Positions 1 to 10,084 of a stretch of 64,000 nt of DNA are shown here, one piece after another. Within the stretch, counting starts at the first letter, position 1. Each line of letters starts with the position of its first letter. Position numbers and translations under genes: made by a program. The notes under the pieces are model-generated. The model worked only from the letters and a program-made list of their open reading frames with translations, was not told the origin of the DNA and did no database searches. Source of the stretch: Cylindrotheca closterium (taxonomy: Eukaryota > Bacillariophyta > Bacillariophyceae > Bacillariales > Bacillariaceae); the NCBI GenBank assembly GCA_933822405.4, contig CAKOGP040000225.1, positions 20,601-84,600 on the forward strand. Direction: 5' to 3'.

Positions 1-1281
1 ATGCTTTGTCACCTTGTTTGGATCGATCAGATCACGGCCCCACCTGGAAAGTTTTTCTCCAAGCGCACTCTTTAGCGCACTGTTGACAAAGGCAGAAAAC
101 TCTTCAAGTGTTGCTGGTGTACCATCACTTGGAACATAGGCAGGCGTTTTGTCATGCTGTTGACTAATCGCACGAGAGAATGACTCTTAGATAATGACGT
201 TCCATTCCATTTCAATATGTAAAGCTGCTTCACTTACCAGAATTGCAACGTGGCCTTGTAATCTGGGAACGACTTTGTTCCATCTGCAATTCGACGGTCA
301 AAAATAACTTTATTCTGATTCTGTTCAGGCCTTGTCACTTGGACTTCGGCTGGTGCCAAAAGTTTCCTGACACGGATGACCTGCATGATGTCGCCTTCGC
401 CTCTGTCTCCCAAGTCCAGAGTTTTAGGGAAGCTTGAATCCTCTAAACCAGGAATTGGTCTTCCGGAATAGAATGTCGAACCGTTGAAGAATACAACTTT
501 ACGAAAATCATCCTTTTGCTTTTTCGGCAGATCCTTCAAGAGATTTTCCCAGAAACCGACATTGAAGAGGAATCTACGGCGCCTGGGAGAGTCAACTATT
601 TCACCACTTGAGTCCTCTGCGTGGATAGAGTACTCATAGAAGTGGAAACCTTCAGTGACCTCAGCTTTGAGTATATTGGTGGTGCAAGCTTGTATGCCAG
701 AGAGGTCTGGACCTTGTCCTCGACCGCCCCAACTACCTCTACCACCACCTCTGCCACCGTTATATCTTCCTCCACGAGGTGGTTCTCGTCTAAAGTTTCT
801 TCGCTCTTCGTAAGGCTCACGGTCACGTTGCGATCTTCGACCATGGTTGAAATCGACATCACGGCGGTGGTTGTGGTGGTGGCCTTGTGAGGAGCCGCTT
901 GGGGGGTCATTGCCTTGAGGACCGTAGGGGCTTCCACCAGAGTGTCGCCGGAGCTGGCCTTGTCTGTGAGTATCCATCATCCGGCGATCGTAGTCTCTTC
1001 CTCTCTGTGGTAAAGACGAGCCTCGTCCTCGACCACCATCGTAAGGGTCACTTCGATGACCAACTGAGCGGCTACGAGAGCGATCGCTACCTGAGAGATT
1101 TATGAAGCGAAATGGTTTGAGACTCAACGCCTGTGCTGTGTCATTCGAAAGAAGACTATCATTCTGTTGGACGGAACTTACCACCTTGCCTATTATCGGA
1201 GCTTTGGTTACGATCTCGGCCCCGGCCTCGGTCACGATGGTCACGATCCTGGTTGCCGTAGTAATCGTTGTTACTGGGCAT
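1..1281 (-). CDS. Argonaute/PIWI-like protein, N-terminal part, cut by window edge
   Basis: The start is the ATG at 1281. Exon 1 (1182-1281) ends at GTAAGT, and a 91-base intron leads to exon 2 (238-1090) in frame. The first 170 residues or so are an Arg/Gly/Asp-rich tail with RGG and SRSRSR runs, like the methylated tails of many PIWI/AGO proteins. The end of exon 2 (about 250-70 on the minus reading) looks like the Argonaute N domain, with an aromatic FHFYEYSIH strand and later FYSGRPIPGLE. A further open stretch (184 down to 1) continues to the edge with EEFSAFVNSALKSALGEKL. The obvious donor at 237 and the acceptor near 186 leave that stretch one base out of frame, so the exon 2/3 junction is unresolved. 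PAZ and PIWI domains would lie outside the window. The role would be small-RNA guided silencing. The family call rests on motif likeness only. Confidence 0.55.
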
Positions 1282-2083
1282 GGTCAATTCCTTGCTGTAT
1301 CTTGTTGATCAGTTCAAAGCGAATAAATGGCAAAGATCGGTATCTTGTTTTTGTGTTGGAATTCAGATTGCACACAGAGCAATTGAAATGGAAGCCTTCT
1401 TGAGTGGCCGATTCTCTGATGTACCTGGAACTATGACACAAGATACAGAATGCCTGGGTTCTGTAAGTACAATGCAGGCTGGCGGCGTATCTCCAACCGT
1501 ATCTTTTGACATGGATCGAGCAAGTGAATCCTTCAAGAAAGATCGCAGGTGACGAAACGGTTCTTCCTGCGTGCGACAGCCGACCCGTCAGCACTGCATG
1601 CAATAAAATAAAACGGCAAGCAAAATGCGTAACATATCAATGAAAATGGCAACACATCCACCCACAACAGCCCATTCAACAACCAAACGAATGGGCAGTA
1701 CATTACAGATTCGCACCAACCATCGTCACCCAGATTATCAGCACGATGAGACAAGATCGATATGCTCCAACTGTTTGATATTCGACTAGCGCCTTCTGCT
1801 TATGTGTTCGTCTTGGTTCTTTCTCTGATTGAATGTAGCTGATGGAATGTACTCCGGGTGAAGCTGGTGAATCGAAACAGTTTGAACAACAAACATATCA
1901 ATTGAACCAACTGAGCCATCCACTGTAGATGAATACGAATATCTCTTGATGCGAGGGCGAGGCCGAATGAAGGGCGGACGGCCTGTTGGCACGAATGCAG
2001 CAGTATGCTTTGGATACAGAAAACGCGCTCTATACTACTAGTTATAGTTGCTGCTGCGGATACATTTCTTCTTCGGTCGACTT
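1282..2083. other. intergenic, no supported gene
   Basis: This stretch lies between the Argonaute-like start and the stop of the silaffin-like gene. It holds only short unsupported frames. It should contain the promoter of the Argonaute-like gene and the 3' end of the next transcript. I see no repeat or RNA gene. Confidence 0.5.
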
Positions 2084-2536
2084 TTAAACAGAATCTTCGT
2101 TGGACTTGGATGCCGATTTCTTGGCCTTGGATGCTTCCTTCTTGGCCTTTCCCTTGGACGAAGTCACCTCGGAAGTTCCCTTCGAGGTTTCTTTGGGGCT
2201 TCCGGTCGGTGCTGCCTTGGAAGATCCTTCAGAGAGAGCCGCTGGGGTCGCCTTGGCGGCTCCTTTGGAAGCTTTTTTCGAGGAAGTTCCTTCGGAGGTT
2301 GCCTTTCCAGATGCTTTGGAGGCCATCTCCTTCGACAACTCTTTGGAGCTTCCCTTGCCAGAAGAGCCTCCTTTAGCGGAAAGGGCAGTTGGGGCTCGAG
2401 ACGAAAGCTTTTTGGCTCCCTTTTGGTCAAGGGGGGCCTTTGACTTCTTGGCGAGAAGGACCCTTGCATTACATGGTGCCGAGAGAGTTGCCACGACGAG
2501 GATCAGGAAGAAGATATTCTTGAATGGATGCATCAT
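2084..2536 (-). CDS. silaffin-like secreted Lys/Ser/Ala-rich protein
   Basis: 150 aa. The start is the first of two adjacent ATGs, because it gives a clean signal peptide (MMHPFKNIFFLILVVATL, likely cleaved after PCNA). The mature part begins RVLLAKKSK, which offers an RxL-type processing site of the kind seen in silaffins. The remaining 126 residues are about 21% Lys and 21% Ser, with Ala, Gly, Thr and Glu, almost no aromatics and no Cys. KK pairs and Kxxx(K) spacings recur (SSKKASKG, SKGKAKK, SKAKKSASKS). These features match the silaffin class of diatom frustule proteins, whose lysines carry polyamines and whose serines are phosphorylated. Silaffins have low sequence similarity to each other, so the call rests on composition and targeting. 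An alternative is an unrelated low-complexity secreted protein. No intron. Confidence 0.6.
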   Translation of the reverse strand: MMHPFKNIFFLILVVATLSAPCNARVLLAKKSKAPLDQKGAKKLSSRAPTALSAKGGSSGKGSSKELSKEMASKASGKATSEGTSSKKASKGAAKATPAALSEGSSKAAPTGSPKETSKGTSEVTSSKGKAKKEASKAKKSASKSNEDSV

Positions 2537-3480
2537 GATACCGAATTTGTGTGCTTTGAGTTTATGTGAGAGCTGTGGTGGACTTTGCGTCGATGTAAAA
2601 TTTCCTGGCAGACGACCCGAAATGTGGTGGGACCTGTTTTCAAACAACCGTCGTGCGTGTTGATATTTTTTTGCCCATGGTATTTTCAGTCTAGTCCGCG
2701 TAACCAATGTCGGACAACCCAATGAAACGGATCGACAGTAGTAGTCAATACTGGGATGGATAACAAGACTAGTTGTCATTGATTTCGAAAACGGTAAAGC
2801 TGTTGATGTCATTCGTACACGCACCGATATGTACCGGTACAAAGGCAATAACACATCACATTGATTGAATCTTTCACAAGTCGTATTGGTCGAAAACAGC
2901 AATGCTACAATAATGAATGCGCATCATAAACAAACAAGCAACAAGTGCACACGCATATATTACACATTCAACATCGTCATTCAACCTTCATTGCTCATTC
3001 CAACAAGATACGCGTCGCTTGCCGTATTTTATTGAGGGGACCGGTAAAGTTGAGACGAAGCAATCACCCAACGAACCGACGAACGTTTCTCCATCGTAGC
3101 AGGATGTTGACACTCATCTCCAGTCATACTCTATATGGGAGTCAACGCATACATTTTCAACCGACAGGAAACATCTCCGATGTTGAATGCTGATTCCAAG
3201 ACTTTTATGCATACTATTGGTCATACCCAAACCAACTTCTTTCTGCAGAAGACTTATGAAACCGTCAATGAATGACAGGCCCAACGAACAAGATGTCCTA
3301 GTTGGGAATCAGCAATCGGTGCGTTAGGTATGATACCGGTCCAACCGAAAATTCCATGATTGGATTGCAATTCCGAGGATACTATTCCGAGATCACGGGA
3401 AAACTGCAGGCATTGATTGCTTCATTCTGTGGACACAATTTGGAACCATCAAACTACTAGTGCATAAAAAGCAACAAGTT
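2537..3480. other. divergent intergenic region
   Basis: 944 bases between the starts of the silaffin-like gene (minus) and the coiled-coil gene (plus). Both promoters should lie here. No gene, repeat or RNA could be supported. Confidence 0.5.
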
Positions 3481-4323
3481 ATGACAAAGCAACAAAGCAT
3501 TGATACCACTCCACTAGTGCCAGGCACACCACGCGCGGATTCCGACTCAAAAGAAGGAATCAAGCGTCTGATTGAGCACATGAATACCCATGTCAAATGT
3601 GAAAAGACTGGCCATCACGTGCCGACCATGCCAACTGTAGATGACGAGAAGTCTGCACACATGGAGCTACAAGAAGAGAACAGAAGGATGCGAGAAGAGA
3701 TGGAAATGGTAACAGCAAAACTTGAATATGAGATGGAATCTCGCAAAAATGCGCTCTACGAGATGGAAAACTTGGCATTGCAACTGAGGAAAACGCACTC
3801 GGATCTGCAAAGCATGACGATGCTGCGTAACAGTCTCCAAGCAAGTACCAAGACCTTGCGGAGACAAAAGTGCTACATGGTTGGGCTCTTTGAAGACTTG
3901 AAACATCGTCATGGAGAGTTGAAACAAGACTTTGAATTTGTATCTGTTCAGCACAACAGGACTCGAGCCATGCTCGAGCGAGCACTCCAAGAACGTGAAT
4001 ATTGGGAGACAAGATCCATGAGGGCCAATCCCCAACTGAACAACGATGACCATCCTAATAAAAACTCGAACGAGGGACCGGAATCACTTCTTGTTTCATC
4101 CAACAATAGGAACTGTGTTGCGAATGCTGGAGAGAAGAGGATTCGGTGCGATTACGAATCTGCACATGATCAAGCTGACAATTCCATTCCAATAAAGGCA
4201 ACGAAGCAGTACCGATGTGGTAGGCAAGCATTCGACGTCAGAGGTATCCGAGATCAAGGTGTCGCCTATCCCGCCCAAGAGTACAATCGCGCCCAGCAAC
4301 AAGTCAACTTTATTTCCAAATAG
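3481..4323 (+). CDS. coiled-coil protein, unrecognised
   Basis: 280 aa from the ATG at 3481 (MTKQQSIDTTPLVPG), no intron. Residues about 55-185 are strongly charged with heptad-like leucines and methionines (MELQEENRRMREEMEMV, then LQLRKTHSDLQSMTML), which predicts a long coiled coil. The C-terminal 90 residues are polar and probably disordered. No signal peptide, membrane segment or catalytic motif was seen. The family is not recognised. A structural or scaffold role is only a guess from composition. Confidence 0.6.
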   Translation: MTKQQSIDTTPLVPGTPRADSDSKEGIKRLIEHMNTHVKCEKTGHHVPTMPTVDDEKSAHMELQEENRRMREEMEMVTAKLEYEMESRKNALYEMENLALQLRKTHSDLQSMTMLRNSLQASTKTLRRQKCYMVGLFEDLKHRHGELKQDFEFVSVQHNRTRAMLERALQEREYWETRSMRANPQLNNDDHPNKNSNEGPESLLVSSNNRNCVANAGEKRIRCDYESAHDQADNSIPIKATKQYRCGRQAFDVRGIRDQGVAYPAQEYNRAQQQVNFISK

Positions 4324-4499
4324 TATAGCACAAGAATAAAACAGTTGTGCTGTCCCTCTGACGTAGAAAGCAAAGAATAGCCAGGTATCGATATAAATGT
4401 TGTTATATATGGATATGTATCAATATAGAGAAAGTGAAAGACAACGCGCTCTATTATTTCTGTTGCGGCTGCGAATAATCTTCCAAAGCTTCACCATCA

Positions 4500-4928
4500 T
4501 TAGTCCCTTTGCTTCATTGTCAATGCTGTCTTTTGGACAGGATTCTCAAATGATAGGACAGCTTTGCGAGACGACATTTTCTGTGACTTCTTTTTGGATG
4601 GCGTAGTCTCTACTTGTGACGGAACTTTTGGTCGTGAAATGGTCAAAAGCTTGGCATGAGAATCCACAACGGGAGCTCTAGCTGAAGACTCTTCGGTGGA
4701 TGATGATCTTGTCTTTTCTGTGTATCGCACATGCGAATGCCTCCCTCCTCCAATCACATTGACTGTGTGAGCATTTGCTGTTCTATCGTATTTATCTTCG
4801 GTTGCTGTACTACTAGCACGAAGGTAATGGCCACCATGCACCCTGCCCCTCACTCCTTGTGCGTCATTTTGTGGTAGGCTTACCACGAGAATTAGAAGCG
4901 AAAGGATGATTTTCTTTGAGTAGATCAT
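4500..4928 (-). CDS. small secreted basic protein
   Basis: 142 aa. The ATG at 4928 begins a clear signal peptide (MIYSKKIILSLLILVVSL, likely cut after QNDA). The mature part is polar and Ser/Lys/Arg/His-rich, with a YLRAS site about 35 residues in and a basic cluster SKKKSQKMSSRK near the C-terminus. There are no cysteines in the mature part. It lies 2 kb from the silaffin-like gene on the same strand and shares its secreted, basic, Ser-rich character, so a cell-wall role is possible. No family is recognised. Confidence 0.55.
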   Translation of the reverse strand: MIYSKKIILSLLILVVSLPQNDAQGVRGRVHGGHYLRASSTATEDKYDRTANAHTVNVIGGGRHSHVRYTEKTRSSSTEESSARAPVVDSHAKLLTISRPKVPSQVETTPSKKKSQKMSSRKAVLSFENPVQKTALTMKQRD

Positions 4929-5274
4929 GATTTGTGCTCTGTTGAAAGATGGAGCTTTTTAAAATAGATCGGTACAGCACTGTTGTCTGTGAAATGAGTT
5001 GTTGTTGTATTAGTATTAGTGAGATGCAGTTTTCATACTTTTTCTCTCGCCAAAATGATGGCAGGTTCGACTACCGACGGGCTTTCCTTGCTACCAATCA
5101 AAATTGCCAAAGGAGCCCGCACTGCTTCGAGATGAGAATAACGGTCAACAAGAAGAAATACGACTCACCCAACACGAAATCGATTTTCAAACTGCAGATA
5201 ATAGTTGACAACCCCACGAGCCTTCATCAGAGGAACACTACGTCTACATTCCTACACACACCTACACAGTCAAG

Positions 5275-6613
5275 ATGATGGAACCATTAGAAAGCGATCC
5301 GGGGTTGGATCACTCTTATTCCATGCCTGTCGATCAAGAAATAATTGCTCCCCCTTCCTCCACCAACAATACTACTACGAGTAGGATGATCACAACCACT
5401 CCTGTCATGGACATGGACGAAGCTGCGTTGAACGCATTGGAAGGTTTCCCTCACTCCAGACCACTTGCCTTTTTGAAATCCATGATTCAAGAGTGCTTAT
5501 GTGACACCTTTGCTCCTGGTGAAAGAGCTGTCCCTGGAGTTGTACCTATGGAACAATTCATTCAACTCACTGGCGTGGAATACATTGGTTTAGGAACCTT
5601 GGGTCAGGAAGCATCAGCCAAGGAAAAAGCCTTTGAGACTCTAGAACAGATCGAAGTTAGAAGCACACGAATGATTTCCATTGGATATTTGATGGACGAT
5701 GACAATGGACTTGGGATCAAGAAGACGCAAAAGATACTGTTGGACGTTTGGAACGAAGAATATCCAGACGACCGAGCCATGTCCAGAACCATTCGAAAAG
5801 TTCTGTGTTGTATACAATATAGGGACTACGTTGCTGCATCTCGTGAATTGGAGAGGAAGTATGATATCCAACAACGTAGGATCACGATGGTCAATAACGC
5901 ATACATGGTCGGAATCACGGCACATAATCTCGGTGTTCTTTCGGTGCTCATGGGAAAACAAGACGAGGCGATGACATACTTTGAAGAAGCAGTGGCTTTC
6001 AAGCGTGAAGCATTCGGAAAGGGCCATATTGAAATTGCTCCAACCTTGGATGAGCTAGGTGTTCAACTATTTACACGGGAACGGTACGGCGAAGCTGTTG
6101 TTGCGTTCAAGGACTCGTTTGAAATTGTAGCCAAGAACCTTGGAACATCCCACCGTCGGCTGAGCGCTTTAAAGAACAATATCGCCTGTTGTTACGTTGC
6201 CATGGGAAATATGAAAGACGCTACGGCAGCAATAGAAGAGGCTCTTGGAATCATTGACAGAGCCACTCCCGATCAGCCGTCTGTTGAAACGGATTGGAAC
6301 TACCTGTACCGAACGTTTGTACTCAATAACTCTGGGTATATCCGGGCATCTGCAGAAAACTATAAGGAAGCCAAATTAGATTTTGAAGAAATATTGCGGG
6401 TAAGTGCTACCATGTCGTTGAATGGGCACAGACTGATTGATTGTATTTGCGCTAGCCTCAGTGCTGCTGTTGTCTCATGGATTACATGGTTTCTAATCTT
6501 CCTTCTCTTTGTTTCAGATTCAAATCCAGAATCCACTGTTTAAAGATCTGTTGGACCATAGATTTGTTCGCGACAGCACCAGCAACTTTGAGTTTGTCAG
6601 CTCACGCGCTTAA
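5275..6613 (+). CDS. TPR-repeat protein
   Basis: Exon 1 is 5275-6399 and ends in frame at GTAAGT. The intron runs 6400-6517 and ends TTTCAG. Exon 2 is 6518-6613. The protein is 406 aa. The first 60 residues are low-complexity Ser/Thr/Pro. Residues about 62-200 form an unrecognised helical domain (PLAFLKSMIQECLCDTFAPG). Residues about 210-375 contain tetratricopeptide repeats of the kinesin-light-chain spacing (AHNLGVLSVLMGKQDEAMTY, then LDELGVQLFTRERYGEAVVA, then NNIACCYVAMGNMKDATAAI). This is a protein-interaction scaffold and the partner is unknown. Reading through the intron would give a false hydrophobic tail. Confidence 0.8.
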
Positions 6614-7378
6614 TAATCCTGCTACAAGAGTACCTATGAATTGTTGACTTTAGACTTCCAGCAGCGGGTATCATCATTCTCTGCAGGAGTGGCGTGCATC
6701 AACCAGCTGTTCCTAAGCAACGCTGAACCAAGCAAGATGATATGCCGTTTATCGAGCATGTAGACTACATCACTAGAAAGAATTTATACAGCTGTCGTTG
6801 ACCCATCTATATAAGCAAGAAGGAAGTTGTCGGAGTAGTCGATCACAGTTGTGTGACTGAACGAAATGAAACGAAATGCGAAAAAAGGAGGATGAATCTT
6901 TTTTTAAAAGTTTGGACACTTCGAAGATTGAGTGATGGAGCACATTCCTCTCAAACCATTATTCAAAAATGTTCTCCGCTGTCTCCGATTCCCGACCGTT
7001 ACTGTTACCATTATGACGGAGCAAGATCTGCCTGCTGGTGGCCCCTCTGCATCTCTCAAACATAAAAATTGTAGGAATGGTGGTCAATGATTACAAGCAT
7101 CGATCCCTCACACACCAGTGTGCTCTTACAAGGTCTATATTGCAATGATCGAATGTCGCCCCAGAGTACCAGGTACCTGGTACTTACCGGAATTGCACGA
7201 ACGAACTTCTGAAGAAGCTCCCAAAACGGACTACTTCGATCCGAACTTTTTTGAATTTCAAGCGTATTCTTTGTGCAATCAATACACGCCGCGAATTCGT
7301 TCACATGAAAGACAAACAACCTTTCACTGCGATCATCATTTTAGAGTTCCCGTCAACTCTCCACTAATATCAATCGCC
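6614..7378. other. intergenic, possible 5' extension of the next gene
   Basis: 765 bases. From 7145 an ATG is in frame with the following gene and open throughout, so an N-terminally extended product cannot be excluded. The extension is polar, with no clear family. No other feature was seen. Confidence 0.4.
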
Positions 7379-8041
7379 ATGGTGCTTCCAATATATAGAG
7401 CTGTGGCTGAATCCAGCGCACTCCTATTGATAGTTGCTACATTGCAGGTTGTATCGGTTGTCGTCATGAACCAAAAGACATCTTATTTGATGGACAAGTT
7501 TGGCGGAAACGAACCACCAGACATGTGGTTTGGCATTCAGAGTAAGCGAATGTATGATTACCTTGCTGGAATTGGGGTGGAAGGAAGATTTGCCTATCTG
7601 GATGTGGTCAAATGGGATATGGTGCCAACAATTCCGATATACTCGACACTATTGGGTTCCTTGCTTTACAAAGAATGCAAGAAAGCTGGAATTTCTCCCA
7701 AATTATCGTTGATTATTCTGCTTGCAACGATTGGTGATATCATCGAGACCCTTGGCTGTGGATACGCCACCAAGACCTTTCTGAAGATACCACTTACAAA
7801 GAATGAAATGACGGCTGTATCGTATGGGAATCAAGTCAAGTGGATTTCGTTGGGTGCGGGAATTGCAATGCTGGCTGTATTGTTTTTGAAGAATATCTTT
7901 CTCCCAGTCGAATACGGAAAACGTGTGCTGGCAAATGGTGCCATTAAATTCAAAGAAGAGCCGAAAGGAACATCAGCAAGTGAAAGTGGTGGTGAAGAAT
8001 CCTTATCATCGAAAAAGGAAGAAGTGAAGAAAGAGAAATAA
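7379..8041 (+). CDS. four-helix membrane protein, unrecognised
   Basis: 220 aa from the ATG at 7379, chosen because it sits in a strong context (GCCATGG) and directly precedes the first membrane segment. Hydrophobic segments lie near residues 7-28, 82-102, 113-132 and 155-177. Between segments 1 and 2 there is a GIGVEGRFAYLDVVKWDM motif. This recalls small bacterial and fungal membrane proteins with an LGxxGRxxYL...D...P.Y core, whose function is unknown. The C-terminal 45 residues are Lys/Glu/Ser-rich and cytosolic in type (KKEEVKKEK). An upstream in-frame ATG at 7145 is the alternative start. Confidence 0.65.
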   Translation: MVLPIYRAVAESSALLLIVATLQVVSVVVMNQKTSYLMDKFGGNEPPDMWFGIQSKRMYDYLAGIGVEGRFAYLDVVKWDMVPTIPIYSTLLGSLLYKECKKAGISPKLSLIILLATIGDIIETLGCGYATKTFLKIPLTKNEMTAVSYGNQVKWISLGAGIAMLAVLFLKNIFLPVEYGKRVLANGAIKFKEEPKGTSASESGGEESLSSKKEEVKKEK

Positions 8042-8694
8042 ACTAGTTTTCCAAAGAAAGCATTCTATCCTAGACCATCTACCATCTATCGAGCATTTGT
8101 TGTCATTGGATATTTTACTCTGTGATAGGGTACACTACTCTCATGTGATCTCCAAATCTGTCTGCACTGTTCCCTGTTCTCTAATCTGCGAGTCTGTGAC
8201 GTCATGAAACTCTCCAACGATCGGATTGTATGCGTATGTTGCCACACCCTTTTCCAAAAAGGCGAATAGTGCGGTATTTGATTCTTCAACAACGAACTGA
8301 ACAATGCGATCTGATAAAACGACAGAATTCCAATCACGGCGGCTATCAGAACACAGGCGTCACAAATCAAAACATCAAAACCATTGATTGTTGTTCCCAT
8401 AAAGCAATGTCGTCTACAGTAAGTCAAACAGATCTGGTAAAAAGGATTGAAGTGATAGAATATCAGGATTGTTTAGTCTTTCGTGTCCAAGTTGCTGTCA
8501 GACGCGGTGCTTGCGTCAACAATCATTGATGTTGCCGTTGTCGACGCGAATGCTCTTGTCAATGTTGCAGCACGTGGGGCTGCCAAATCAACACAGCTTT
8601 CTCGGCCTCTTCTCGTCTATCAAGGCACGACAAGAAGAGATGAAATTATGTGCTTCCATGGATAGCGACAACATGAACCAACCACGGCCAGGTG
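8042..8694. other. intergenic, possible 5' leader of the HMG gene
   Basis: 653 bases. A short ATG-TCG-TCT-ACA followed by GTAAGT at about 8407-8424 could be an upstream first exon or an upstream reading frame of the HMG gene. No other feature is supported. Confidence 0.35.
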
Positions 8695-9833
8695 ATGAAC
8701 TGGAACTATCACGGAAATGTTAGTCAATCTTTCTCACTTTTTGAAACGTTTTGCATCACTGTAGGATGTCGCCAAACAAGGCGATTCGGGAGGCAAGCCA
8801 CGGAAACGAGCGAGAGATGATGGTACTCAGCAACTCAAGAAAGCGCCGCAAGCACCGAAACGGTTCCGGTCGAGCTACATTTGCTTCTTCACAGCGCAAA
8901 GGCCACATATCAAACAATTGTTGGGTCCAAAGGCAAGCATTACTGAAATATCCAAGCGCTCCGCAGAAATGTGGTATGTATCTCTTTCTCTCTCTGTCTC
9001 TCTCTCTGTCATTTTTATTGTAGTATGTGATATGGATATGGATCCAAGCGCTAACTCTCTCGTTTTGTCAAACAATCAGGAAGAACCTCCCGGTAAATCA
9101 AAAGCAACATTGGGAAGAAGTCGCTGCCAAGGACAAGGAACGCTTCATGAATGAGAAGGCAACCTATAAGGGCCCGTGGCAAGTCCCTAGCAAACGGGTA
9201 CGTAAGGATCCCAGCGCACCAAAACGAAGCATGTCTGCTTTCCTTTATTTTGCCCTGATAGAACGACCCAAGATCAAGGAAAAGAATCCAGACATGGCAA
9301 ATACGGATGTATCCCGCCTGTTGGGAGAATTATGGCGTGCCGCTAGCAAGGAAGAAAAGCTACCCTTTGTCGAAAAGGAAAAGAAAGAACGAGAAAAGTA
9401 CAAGGTCGCAATGGAAGAATGGAAAAAGCAAAGGGAAAGTGACCAAGAGGAGGAACACAAGAAACGAAAGGACCTGGCTGCGAGTTGGAATGCGTACTAT
9501 ACGTCTCAAGGAGTAGCAACATCCGAATCAGAGCCTCCGCTGATGATGACCGAGCAAATATACATGCCTGGACCGGGTGGCTATCCACCATATTCCTACG
9601 CCCATCCCCAATACGTTCGTCAAAGCGGAAACATTAAGCAACCAGTCATTTTGGGACCCAACGGAATGCCAGTGATGATGAACTTGCCTCCTCCAGCAGT
9701 CACTCCCATGATGAACTCGCGGCCACCATCAAATGAAGGCGCCCGTCCTCCTTCTGCTGCCCATGTAACACCAGCGCGATATGAGACGACGGAGGCATTT
9801 GAATTTCCGCCTGCTCCACCAGCGCCAACTTAG
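8695..9833 (+). CDS. HMG-box protein with two boxes
   Basis: Proposed exons are 8695-8718, 8765-8973 and 9080-9833, giving 328 aa; all phases agree. Box 1 (about residues 38-105, APKRFRSSYICFF through HWEEVAAKDKERF) is split by intron 2. Box 2 (about 120-190) begins SAPKRSMSAFLYF and holds LGELWRAASKEEKLPF. A basic stretch (KPRKRARDD) precedes box 1. The last 110 residues are Pro/Met/Gly-rich and disordered. Such proteins bend DNA non-specifically in chromatin. The second intron contains a CT-rich run (8980-9010). The eight-residue first exon is the weakest part: no in-frame ATG exists in exon 2, and only the 8695 start gives matching phase at the 8719 donor. Confidence 0.8.
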
Positions 9834-10084
9834 ATGCTCTTTCGGACCCACCTTTCACTGATTGAGAAATGATGCCATTGGTTTCTCTCAGTCATGCTAC
9901 GCCATGCTACGTCAATGCATACTTCCTGTGTTGCGACATAAATGTTTGTATCATCTACTGTACTGATACCGCTACCAGCCCTATGTAGTTGGACGATGAA
10001 CTTGTTTTTGTAATTATTGCCTTGTGGAAAATGCAACTTGTGTCAGATGATTATGTACTAGTCTGTTGTATTGCATATAAATTT

